From Phlebotomus papatasi (lineage: Eukaryota > Arthropoda > Insecta > Diptera > Psychodidae): 64,000 nt of DNA. Positions 48,301 to 56,122 of the stretch are shown piece by piece. Every line of letters begins with the position of its first letter. The stretch's first letter is position 1. Position numbers and translations under genes: made by a program. The notes under the pieces are model-generated. The model did no database searches and had not been told where the DNA came from. It saw only the letters and a list, made by a program, of their open reading frames with translations. The DNA is taken from positions 63,994,712 through 64,058,711 of the forward strand of contig NC_077224.1 of NCBI RefSeq assembly GCF_024763615.1. The letters are read 5' to 3'.

Positions 48301-51227
48301 CAGATTATCTAACATTTTTAGATATCAAAAGGAAAAAAATAACGAAAAAGTACAGTACTTTTTCGTGACTTTCTTTTTCTCTTTAACCATCTGAAACAGT
48401 GAGAAAATCTAAAAAAAAAAAAACAAAATAGACATGATTCTAAATTACACCATATTTTTATTATTCAAAATACACCCTACATACTTTTGCAACTTTTTAT
48501 TGCTTTGAATGAAAAGGTAGGCGCCAAATACCTTTTCAAACGTATCTTTTCAAATCCTTTCGCTTTGTATGTTGTGGCTTAAACATACAGTAAAATACAT
48601 TCGGGCATTTGGGACTGAAATGTCACCCGAAGTAGAGAGAAATTCGGGCGACAAACTTTTTGAAATGCAACGATTTTTTTTCATCTGCATACACATATTG
48701 AGTTTACACACTCATAATATCCTAAATTGCATGAAAATCCTTTAATAATGCAAAATTGCATCAAAACTATGACAAACCATGCCAAATTTGAGCATATTTG
48801 ATAATCATAATCATGCTTGAAATCATACAAACTTTTTTCAAATGTAACTGCTGTCCAAATTAAAAAGTAGCCCGATCTTAAAAGTGCCGAATTAGCGAGA
48901 GTCTACTGTAGACTTTAACACTTTGTAAAAGATATTAAAACACATTTTTTCAAATACCATTTAGATTCAACTAGAAGAGAATTTTATTCTGAAAAGAATA
49001 AGCCTTTATTCATTTAAATCATCGAAATGTTTTTTTTTTCGTAATTTTTCCCGCTAATTTGAATGAATTAAAAAATGAAAAGTGGAGAAAATACGCATCA
49101 GAGTTTTAGATGTTCACCTGAATGCATGCAAATCTGCTCGGCACTTTTTTGCTTTCGTCTCTGTATCTTCAGAAAAAAAAAATCGAATTGACTATTGGAA
49201 TTTTTATGGTATATTCCGAGATTATTGATTTAAACAATAAATAAAAGAAATGTCAAAGCATCTCAACATTGCGGAGTAACCGAACTCACTAGAAAGAGCT
49301 ATCCATGTATTATCTTTTCACATGCTTTTTGGTACATATTGCTTTACTACCGATTAAATGGATTCATAAATTAAGAAAAAAACACTCCGAAATAAGAAAT
49401 TGATCTAAAAATGTGGAGCTCAGAAGCAAAATGACACATATCCTATTGTTAAAGCATAGAATATGTGTCATTTTTCCTCTGAGCTCCACAAATGTAGGTC
49501 TAAAAATATTTTAGCATGAGTAACAATCTCTCAAACAAATAAAAGAGTGAATATTAGACAGATACATCAATACGGGTACTATACCGACTATTTACTGGTA
49601 AAGTCTAATACAGTCAATACAGTCGAGTTGGAAATTTCATGATCTTTCAAAATAATCCAATTTTTTTCTAATAGGCCGTCCAAACTGGTTAAATTTTGAC
49701 CTTCGAAAATTTGATATCGAAATGTTTTTCAAACATATGTGTCCAAGAACGAACTATTCGCCTTGACGCTACCTCGAAAACAAATCAAAAAATGTAAGAA
49801 ATCGTAGGAGCTGTTTTCGAATTAAACCAAAAAACATGGTCTTGGGGATAATGTTGACTTATGGAGAGAGTCGGCGAAGAGTGGAAGTCAATATCTCTTA
49901 CCGTTTGGCATCTAGCCATGTGACAAATCGAAAAAAAAAAGATATAATTGCTCCCTCTTTGAGTTCGAGCAGTAAAATATAGACACTTTTGACCTTGCAA
50001 TTCAGGGTTCCCCCTTAATAGTAGCAGAAGTTTATGCAAGTTTTTTTTCATACAGTTTTATTCCACTTGATCAAAAATCAATTAACTAAATTTAATTTTT
50101 CTCTCTAATATGGTGTCTATACACTACGAGCAATTTTCGTCAAAAATTGCCTTTTTTAAAATTCTGACGTTACTGCCTACAAGGATAGGGGAAATTTTCT
50201 TTAAAAAAAACATTTTTTTAATTAATTTCTCAAAGTGTATAGAGGCCATAATGAAGAATTTATATTGTTTCTTTTTTGTGATAATTTTCTTAGGGCAGAA
50301 TCACATTGACAATAAAATGCTTGCCGTAGCCTCACCGTATTTCGTTAATTTACGCATTTTTATTGCAATTATCACGCACATTTTCAATTACCGTATTACC
50401 GTATCTCATACTCTGTGGCCCTAGGTGAAAATAATATAAGAAAATTGAAGAACAAAACGAAAATTCGATAAACGGTGAGCAGAAGAAACTGTAAGAAAAA
50501 TTAATCATGCATTTTTTTTGCTCACCGTTTATCGCATTTTCATTTTATTTCTTTAATTTTCTTATATTATTTTCACCTAGTGCCACAGAGTATGAGATAA
50601 GGTAATAAAGTAATCGAGAATTTGCGTAAGAATTGCAATGAAAATGCATAAATTAACGAAATACGGTGAGCATTTTATAGTAGACTCTCTCTCAATCGGG
50701 AATATGGGGCAAAATGTCATCCGGTTTAGCGATAGAATTGGGCGTCAAAGTCTTTGTAAATTCCACAAAAAGCGCTCAATTATAAAGAATCACGATAAAA
50801 TAGGAAGAACTACAGCGAATTTGAGCAAATTAGCTTCATAATTAAACGTGAAAATTGTCAACAAAATTTGTCGCCCAATTGAGAAAGAGACGATTGAGCG
50901 AGAGTCTACTGTACTGTCAATGTGATTCTGCCCTTAATGCTATTTTTTTTTAATAAAACCGATACTTTTCGGAAGGACGCGATGAGTTTTAAATTTGCAA
51001 ATAATTTCCCAAAGCTCCACTAAATAGAAATCACTATGTTCCACAAAAGGATTCCATAAAATCACAAGCTAGTTTCCCCTAACCTGTGCCTTTTTTCTCT
51101 ATTGCAGCAAAAGCAAACGTCCAACTCGACAAGGAGAATAATTTACGGAGCTTCAACGTTGAATAACGCTAAACAATTCCTCAAGCAGCTTTCCTTGCTC
51201 GGTCAGGAGATCAAGAACACCAATTAA
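42309..51227 (+). CDS. Slh: Sec1/Munc18 protein Sly1 (SCFD1), five exons
   Basis: Sly1 binds the ER-Golgi syntaxin (syntaxin 5/Sed5) and promotes SNARE assembly in ER-Golgi transport, at the cytosolic face of these membranes. Exons: 42309-42336, 42430-42589, 42652-43171, 46452-47525 and 51108-51227. All four introns are GT-AG, three with GTAAGT donors and intron 1 also GTAAGT. The frame joins without a break to 633 residues, close to the roughly 640 of animal SCFD1. Family signatures in order are VWKILIYDRVGQDIISPL (about 26-43), NFITLEDDMFVL, FSFQRPLLIILDRNVDMATP (about 240-259, start of exon 4), HHTWTYQAL, KGSPFP, TPEDKMRLF, FVMEGVKNLVVK, FIVGGGNYIEYQNL and a C-terminal RIIYGAST. The start is the first in-frame ATG of the small first exon, which fits the ERQ- N-terminus of the family. 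Introns 3 (3,280 bp) and 4 (3,582 bp) are full of MITEs. The acceptor of intron 3 is the least certain, since its pyrimidine tract is weak, but the protein alignment fixes the frame. Confidence 0.95.
43433..43907. mobile_element. piggyBac-like MITE in SCFD1 intron 3
   Basis: TTAA on both sides. Ends CCCTCTAACAG are identical on both arms. 475 bp. The interior matches 31613-32482, where a pogo-like MITE interrupts it. No transposase. Confidence 0.9.
44084..45601. mobile_element. Element family K in SCFD1 intron 3
   Basis: Ends GGGAGTCTGGGGCAAAATTT and, inverted, GGGAGACTGGGGCAAAATTT, both continuing GTCAA. 1,518 bp, and it contains a nested 386-bp MITE. Partial copies of the end motif (GGGGCAAATATTGACAA at about 44869 and GACAAAATTTGCCCCAGTAG near 45388) suggest older internal ends. 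No convincing transposase frame. Confidence 0.75.
44175..44560. mobile_element. MITE nested in element K, CACAGTAAAAAAA ends
   Basis: Ends CACAGTAAAAAAA and its inverse TTTTTTTACTGTG, with TA on both sides. 386 bp. Inside are many ATTACA/TGTAAT motifs. Noncoding. Superfamily not assigned. Confidence 0.7.
45602..46451. other. Remainder of SCFD1 intron 3
   Basis: Includes a GC-richer patch at 45735-45880 (CCCAGAGGCGAGATATTGCC, GGTCGTTCCTCGGATGTCGC) of unknown origin and then AT-rich sequence up to the exon 4 acceptor. TTAACCCTTCCATGATTTTC at 46319 resembles a lone piggyBac-like end. Confidence 0.4.
48264..48455. mobile_element. MITE family E in SCFD1 intron 4
   Basis: TAGGGTAAGACGGATTAATT with AAAATCATGGAAC on the left faces ATGATTCTAAATTACACCAT on the right. 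The interior CATCTGAAACAGTGAGAAAATC matches the copy at 60352-60560. A CTTTTTCG inverted pair around 48350 adds a small central hairpin. Confidence 0.55.
48588..48908 (+). mobile_element. pogo-like MITE family T in SCFD1 intron 4
   Basis: TA on both sides. The right end CGAGAGTCTACTG is intact; the left end is altered (CAGTAAAATACATTCGGGCA). Interior matches 40414-40760 closely. Confidence 0.85.
49340..49975 (+). repeat. Repeat S/R copy in SCFD1 intron 4
   Basis: Carries ACTACCGATTAAATGGATTC, TAGTCTAATACAG, a TTGACCTTCGAAAATT block, TGTCCAAGAACGAACTATTC, CATGGTCTTGGGG, AATATCTCTTACCGTTTGGC and the end GAGTTCGAGCAGTA. Diverged from the other copies. A 77-bp hairpin insertion lies at 49413-49489. 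Confidence 0.6.
49413..49489. other. 77-bp near-perfect hairpin in SCFD1 intron 4
   Basis: GTGGAGCTCAGAAGCAAAAT...pairs with ATTTTTCCTCTGAGCTCCAC. About 31 of 34 positions match, around a loop of under ten bases. ATCTAAAAAT occurs just before and GTCTAAAAAT just after, compatible with an insertion duplication of about 10 bp. Could be a tiny foldback insertion or a hairpin RNA source. Confidence 0.55.
50107..50251. mobile_element. Short MITE in SCFD1 intron 4
   Basis: Ends TATGGTGTCTATACACTACG and, inverted, TATGGCCTCTATACACTTTG, both followed by AG(C/A)AA. 145 bp. A one-sided relative is at about 21882. Confidence 0.6.
50293..50933. mobile_element. PIF/Harbinger-like MITE, copy 2, interrupted
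   Basis: TTA on both sides, ends GGGCAGAATCACATTGAC perfect on both arms. Interior matches 8982-9420 (CTCACCGTATTTCGTTAAT, CACCTAGTGCCAC). A family T MITE inserted at 50678-50911. Without it the element is about 405 bp. Confidence 0.9.
50678..50911. mobile_element. pogo-like MITE family T nested in PIF-like MITE
   Basis: Ends TAGTAGACTCTC and, inverted, CAGTAGACTCTC, with TA on both sides (50676-50677 and 50912-50913). The uninterrupted host element reads CATTTTACTG(C/T)CAATG at the same point, proving the insertion. A shorter, more diverged family member than 40414-40760. Confidence 0.9.
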
Positions 51228-51281
51228 AAGTTGTTTTATCACATTGCAGGCATAGCATTATTAAATTTTTATTAATTATGA

Positions 51282-51287
51282 AATAAA
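51282..51287 (+). promoter_or_regulatory. Polyadenylation signal of SCFD1/Slh
   Basis: AATAAA 55 bp after the stop codon. The next gene's start codon is about 205 bp further on. Confidence 0.7.
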
Positions 51288-51327
51288 GCGACGGTTATAT
51301 TTAAATTTAAAAACTTTTTGGTTTTGG

Positions 51328-51372
51328 TGGCGCCTCTCGTGGTGAGTACCTTGAAGTTCATTTTGTCAACAA
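51328..51372 (+). promoter_or_regulatory. Candidate promoter motifs upstream of USP39
   Basis: TGGCGCC at 51328-51334 and GTCAACAA at 51365-51372, ending 120 bp before the ATG. Same motif pair, order and near-same spacing as upstream of SCFD1. Their position after the SCFD1 poly(A) signal supports an independent promoter. Confidence 0.4.
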
Positions 51373-51492
51373 ACGAAACGCTTCAGAAGGATTTGTTTTT
51401 ATGCTTTTTGTTGGAAAAATTGAGTTGTAATTTTGTTTAAAGGAGTAAAAAAGGTTTTTTTTTAAGTGAAATTTAGTGGGATTAAGTGAAAA

Positions 51493-53069
51493 ATGTCTGA
51501 AAATCGGGGTGAAAGCAGTGATTCAGGTAAATATTGAGGAGCATAACCTCACTTTTGAGGAGTTCCGGGGATTTATTTTGGGGATTTCTTACAGTTGTTC
51601 CGGATATGGCAGAGCCAGCGACGAAGAAGCGCAAAGTGGAGGTTCCTGAGGAAGATGAGGATGAAGACACACCGTCGGTGTTCAATCCACGAAAGAAACT
51701 CTGCCCGTACCTGGATACAATAAATCGTCAGCTTCTGGATTTTGACTTTGAGAAGCTCTGCTCGGTATCCCTGACCAGGATCAATGTGTATGCTTGTTTG
51801 GTTTGTGGGAAGTACTTTCAGGGGCGTGGAACAAATACCCATGCCTATACACATTCAGTGGCTGAGGCACATCATGTCTTCCTGAATCTGCATACGCTGA
51901 GATTCTACTGCCTTCCGGACAACTACGAAATCATCGACACGTCGCTGGACGATATCAAGTACGTATTGAATCCCACATTTACCATTAGTGACATTCGGGG
52001 GCTCGATAAGGGGAATATGAAGTATTCCCGGACAGTCGACGGGACGACATTGTACCTTCCGGGAGTTGTTGGGTTGAACAATATCAAGAGGAATGACTAC
52101 TGCAACGTCGTTCTGCAAGCCCTAGCCCATGTTGCACCACTTAGGGATTATTTTCTTAGTGAGAAAAATTACGCGAAGATCAAAAGACCTCCGGGAGATT
52201 CGATTTTCACTCTTGTACAGAGATTTGGGGAATTGATGAGGAAGATGTGGAATCCGCGAAATTTCAAAGCTCACGTTTCGCCCCATGAGATGCTCCAAGC
52301 CGTTGTACTGTGGAGCAATAAGCAATTTCAAATTACCGAACAAGGTGATCCCATTGATTTCCTTTCGTGGTTCCTTCATACTCTCCACAAAGCCATGAAG
52401 GGCACAAAGAAGCCCGATTCTTCCATCATCTACAAGTCCTTTCTGGGCGAGATGAAGATCTACACGCGCAAAATCCCTCCTACTGAACTCGATGACACCC
52501 AAAAGGCTCTCCTCATGGCCACAGATGAGTACCAGGAAAAGGTGGAGGACTCAAATTTTCTCTACTTGACCTGCGATCTGCCCCCGCCTCCCCTATTCAT
52601 CGATGAGTTCCGTGAGAATATCATCCCTCAAGTCAATCTCTATCAGCTTCTGTCCAAGTTCAATGGGGTCTCAGAGAAGGAATACAAAACCTACAAGGAC
52701 AATTTCATGAAGCGTTTCGAGATCACCAAGCTCCCACCTTTCATCATTCTCTACATCAAGCGCTTCACCAAGAATACGTTCTTCCTGGAGAAGAATCCAA
52801 CCATTGTGAATTTTCCCATCAAGAATGTTGACTTCGGGGACATCCTGACGGCCAAGTACAGGGGCATCATCAAGAGAACCAAGTACAGTCTCATTGCAAA
52901 TATCGTGCACGATGGAGAGCCGGGCAAAGGCACCTACAGATCGCACATTTTTCACAAGGGCAGCAATACCTGGTACGAGATGCAGGATCTCCACGTGATT
53001 GACACTCTGCCGCAGATGATCACGCTCACAGAAAGCTACATTCAGATCTATGAGCTTCAGGATGATTAG
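51493..53069 (+). CDS. USP39: USP39/Sad1 tri-snRNP splicing factor, two exons
   Basis: Catalytically dead ubiquitin-protease homologue that supports U4/U6.U5 tri-snRNP assembly in pre-mRNA splicing, in the nucleus. Exons 51493-51526 and 51595-53069, split by a 68-bp GT-AG intron (GTAAAT donor); 502 residues. The N-terminus is short and acidic with a KKRK nuclear signal at about 22-25; human USP39 is longer here (565 residues in all). A UBP zinc finger follows (about 48-125), with Cys/His ligands in CPYL, YACLVCGKYF and HAYTHS-AEAHH. The USP fold starts at about 171 with GLNNIKRNDYCN, where the catalytic Cys of active USPs (box GL-NLGNTCFMN) is Asp179. The His box reads GTYRSHIF, with Thr in place of the catalytic His. 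The C-terminus has WYEMQDLHVIDTLPQMITL, a strong family match. The ATG at 51493 needs the small intron; ATG 51606 would lose 15 residues and leave all domains. Codon use is richer in GC than the flanks. Confidence 0.95.
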
Positions 53070-53094
53070 ACAGTGAACCAGAAAGTGCTTAATT

Positions 53095-53100
53095 AATAAA
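53095..53100 (+). promoter_or_regulatory. Polyadenylation signal of USP39
   Basis: AATAAA 26 bp after the stop codon, followed by GT-rich sequence (ATGTGTAATTTGTGTTT). Confidence 0.7.
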
Positions 53101-53210
53101 AATCTAATGTGTAATTTGTGTTTCTATTTTTACCCTATTTGAGCTAATTTGAAGTCCAAAGTACTACAAAAGGAAGCTGTACAGGGAGTCCCGAGATTGT
53201 GCATAGGGGA

Positions 53211-53426
53211 GAGTAGGGCATCTTTGAATTGGGACAACTTTGAAATTGTGCTTTTCTCCTATTTTAAAATGGAATTGAATCTCATAATACAGAAAGTTCC
53301 GTCTTAAATGAAAACGGATTGAAAGAATTTGATATCATGTGCCTACTATTGGGAGCTCATTATAAAAAAGTTTTTGAAATACCCCTAAATGTATGCAAAT
53401 ATTTTACATGTGATAAACTTGAAATA
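53211..53426. repeat. One-sided relative of MITE F
   Basis: Begins TAGGGGAGAGTAGGGCATC with TTTGAATTGGGACAACTTTG, matching one arm of F (14484-14960). I found no partner end. Its last part, GGGAGCTCATTATAAA and TTTTTGAAATACCCCTAAAT (53345-53395), is repeated in diverged form inside the pogo-like MITE that follows. Confidence 0.5.
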
Positions 53427-53872
53427 CACTCAGTCCCGGCATTAAGTCGTTCGGGATTATGCACCTGATGGAATTATGCACATACAATTATGCAAGTTTG
53501 CCTACCCTTGGGAGTCAATTTATAAACTCATTTTTGAAATACGCCTGAATGTATACTATGTTGCGACGCGGGACATTTGAAAACATTTTGTTACTTTTTC
53601 AGAATAAAACTTTAATTTCTTTTATTAAGGTAATTTTTTTTAATATTCTAACCGTTTATTGAAGAACTCTTTCAAAAAATACAGTTTGTTAATGCATTTT
53701 TATTAAACAATTAAATCTTTTTGTTTGAACTACTTTTACTCCGCGCGAAATTCGTTCTACGGAGATTCATTCAAAAGAAAGCCTCTGCGGTTATGCAAAT
53801 TTTCTCGATGCATAATGCCATTTCGTGCGTTTTTTTCGGTCCCGAAAATGTGCATAATCCCGGGACTGAGTG
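53427..53872. mobile_element. pogo/Tigger-like MITE, CACTCAGTCCCGG ends
   Basis: TA on both sides. Ends CACTCAGTCCCGG are perfect on both arms, followed by (C/G)ATTA. 446 bp, with repeated TTATGCA motifs. The right half (GCCTCTGCGGTTATGCAAAT, TTTTTTCGGTCC) recurs in diverged form just outside at 53970-54045. Confidence 0.85.
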
Positions 53873-54059
53873 TACATTTCTTATGAACGGTTACCGCTAA
53901 AAATAGCCCGAAAAATTCGTGCCGAAAATATTTTGCACACATCACGGCGTTTCCGTAACCTATTCCAAAGACCTCTCCTGTGGTTATGCGATTTTTCAGT
54001 GTCACTGGAGTGAATTCGCGGGCTTTTTTCGGTACTGAAAGCGGAATTCCCTGTATTAC

Positions 54060-54910
54060 TCGAGTAACGATCTTTTCTAAAGCTAATGCCGATTTGTCAA
54101 TCCTTGTGATTTTGTTGATCTCTCATTATTAAAAATAAAAGTGGCAGCTGTCGATCTTTGCTAGGATTATTAGCAACGATCTGTCAATTTCAAATTGCAG
54201 CGATCTGCCAATCTCTGGAAATATTTTGGTAAGATCTGTTAATATCCTCATGAACCACGATCTATAAATTTCTGCAAAGATTGGTGAAATCTGTAGAACT
54301 TTGCAAAAATCACCCAGATTAATCTCCAGGAATATTGGTAATATTTGTCAATTTTCTGATAATTGCACTATTTGGCGATTTTTGCAAGGATGAGCTCGGC
54401 TAGATCATTCTATACCTGGAAATTGGCTACAATAAATTGAACTTCGCAAACATCATTTCGACTTGTCAATATTTCCAAAGATCTGCATAATCTATTGATC
54501 TTTACAATGGTTTTATAAACCATTAGATTTTTAAAAGTATCGTGCCGATCTGCTAAACTAAAAAATTGTTCTGATCTATCAGGTTTTGCAGAGATTGCCA
54601 TTATTATCTCACTAATTGCCATGATTTGATCTGTCAATCTGAAAATTGATCAGATTTGTCGATCTGAAGGACGTTCCGTTCTGGTCGACCTTTACAAACA
54701 TCGGCACATTCCGCTTTGTTTTGCTATGGGGATTTTTGCAAAGATAAACAAATTGCAACGATTTTTCTGGATCTCACCAAAATATTTACAAAAACTGACA
54801 AATCAACATATCGGATTTTTACAAAGATTAGCATATTGGCTATATCTATATAAAGTTTACACCAGTTTGTCAATTTTCGAAAACATTTTACTGATAAAAA
54901 AAATCGTTTA
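54060..54910. repeat. Degenerate short tandem repeat, GATCTGTCAAT type
   Basis: Imperfect copies of GATCTG(T/C)(C/T)AAT(C/T)T and TTTGCAAAGAT(T/C) recur about every 35-50 bp: near 54140, 54178, 54195, 54230, 54260, 54290, 54470, 54485, 54550, 54585, 54630 and on to about 54830. Too diverged to define a unit exactly. No coding frame. Confidence 0.5.
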
Positions 54911-55098
54911 GTAGATTGATTGATAGGTTGTAAAAACTAAAATATTTGTCACTTACTTTGAGGGAAATCTAAGCCATACATGAACACACCAAGTAAGTAT
55001 ATCATTAAAAATGACAGAGATATTTCACTTTTCGAGGAGAATGGAATTTCTGCATCCGAAAGGAAAACCACTGATAAGCCCAGATAAGCTTAGACCAT

Positions 55099-55302
55099 CT
55101 TCAGACTAGAGGTTTAGCCCAGTTCCCGAGGGTCTGAAAATCTTAAACAGCAACCGATTTTATTATTTTTTTTCCATTTTTTCAAAATCTAATTTTTAAT
55201 TTGACTAATAATCCAATTCTAAGTTAAATTTTTCCAAAAAGTCTTGACTGATAAGATATTAGAGAAGTTAAGCCATATGGCTAAGTCTCAGGTCTGAAGC
55301 CC
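55099..55302. mobile_element. MITE family N, copy 2
   Basis: CTTCAGACTAGAGGTTTAGC faces GGCTAAGTCTCAGGTCTGAA. About 204 bp. Shares CCAGTTCCCG and GTTAAGCCATATGGCTAAG-like blocks with 9472-9655. Confidence 0.65.
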
Positions 55303-55406
55303 GTATTATGGTAGCTGAGGTTCTTTACAGGTGAACTCGGAATGCGTGCAACTCGGGGTGCTTGCAACTCGGAATACGTGAAAATTCGATGGTGAGTTGA
55401 ATTTTA

Positions 55407-55484
55407 GGGGTAAAGAATCGCGTCGAGCAAACGGTTCTCGGCGGTCGAAATGAATTAAATTGACTCGACGCGATTCTTACCCCC
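55407..55484. repeat. 78-bp hairpin with GC-rich stem
   Basis: GGGGTAAAGAATCGCGTCGAG pairs with CTCGACGCGATTCTTACCCC, about 20 pairs with a single extra A, around a loop of about 37 bases. CpG-rich, unlike the neighbours. Sits at the downstream edge of the reverse-transcriptase fragment. Confidence 0.5.
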
Positions 55485-55638
55485 AAAGAAGCATACAAAT
55501 GGGACCCACTATATCTGAGTGAGAGATCCTGCGGAAGATTATTTATGGAAACAGAGAAAAGGATAGGCCCCAAAATGTTACCTTGGGGGACCCTGTAAGT
55601 AAGATCAAGGGCTGACGAGATTTATTGACCAGACCTTA

Positions 55639-55770
55639 GGGCCTTGACAGACTTGAGGATTAGCCGAGAGACGGCTTAGCGTAATTATATTCGAAATAAT
55701 GGTTAAACCACATTTCTATCATTTTCCACTAAGCCGTTTCTCGGCTTAAGTCCTAAGTGTGTCAAGGACC
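55639..55770. mobile_element. Small PIF/Harbinger-like MITE M, copy 2
   Basis: 132 bp with TTA on both sides, ends GGGCCTTGACA and, inverted, GGTCCTTGACA, and GCCGAGA(G/A)(A/G)CGGCTTA-type inner arms. Inserted into the reverse-transcriptase fragment. Copy 1 is at 29255-29389, inserted beside another non-LTR fragment. Confidence 0.9.
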
Positions 55771-56122
55771 TTACAATCTGAGATTGAGATGCAAGGTAGG
55801 ATTCGAAGGATTGTGTAAGACGAACGGATACCGTAGAGAAACCGAAGAGTCACTAAAGTTTGTTACAGAGCAGAGAGTGTAAAATATTGTCAAAAGCCTT
55901 AGAGAAGTTCAAAAGGACCAGAATACTAAACATGGTTCTATCCAAAGTCCAAACAATATCATGAATGATCTTAAAGAGAGCCTAGTACATGTTTATTTTC
56001 GATAGTACGTCTTTGTTGTTTTTTCCTTTGCGATCTAAAACTGTTAAGCTTACAATTCGTATGTCACCTACAATTAACTTATCTAGAATTTTACTAGTTT
56101 TATGTTTATGTTTAAAAGTGGG

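Larger units (their letters stand above)
55335..55990 (-). pseudogene. Non-LTR retrotransposon reverse-transcriptase fragment, interrupted
   Basis: On the minus strand, sequence upstream of 55771 encodes LLNFSKAFDNILHSLLCNKL, the first catalytic-Asp motif of jockey/CR1-like reverse transcriptases. Downstream of the insert one frame reads VPQGNILGPILFSVSINNL then SHLYAS, the next two conserved motifs, where the catalytic Asp pair should follow but is lost. A PIF-like MITE (55639-55770) with TTA duplications splits the two parts. Endonuclease and RNase H regions are absent. Dead fragment. Confidence 0.85.

Noticed and set aside
42309..53069. SCFD1 and USP39 as one operon-like transcript
   Set aside because: A poly(A) signal at 51282 and promoter-like motifs at 51328 lie between them, so independent transcription is simpler.
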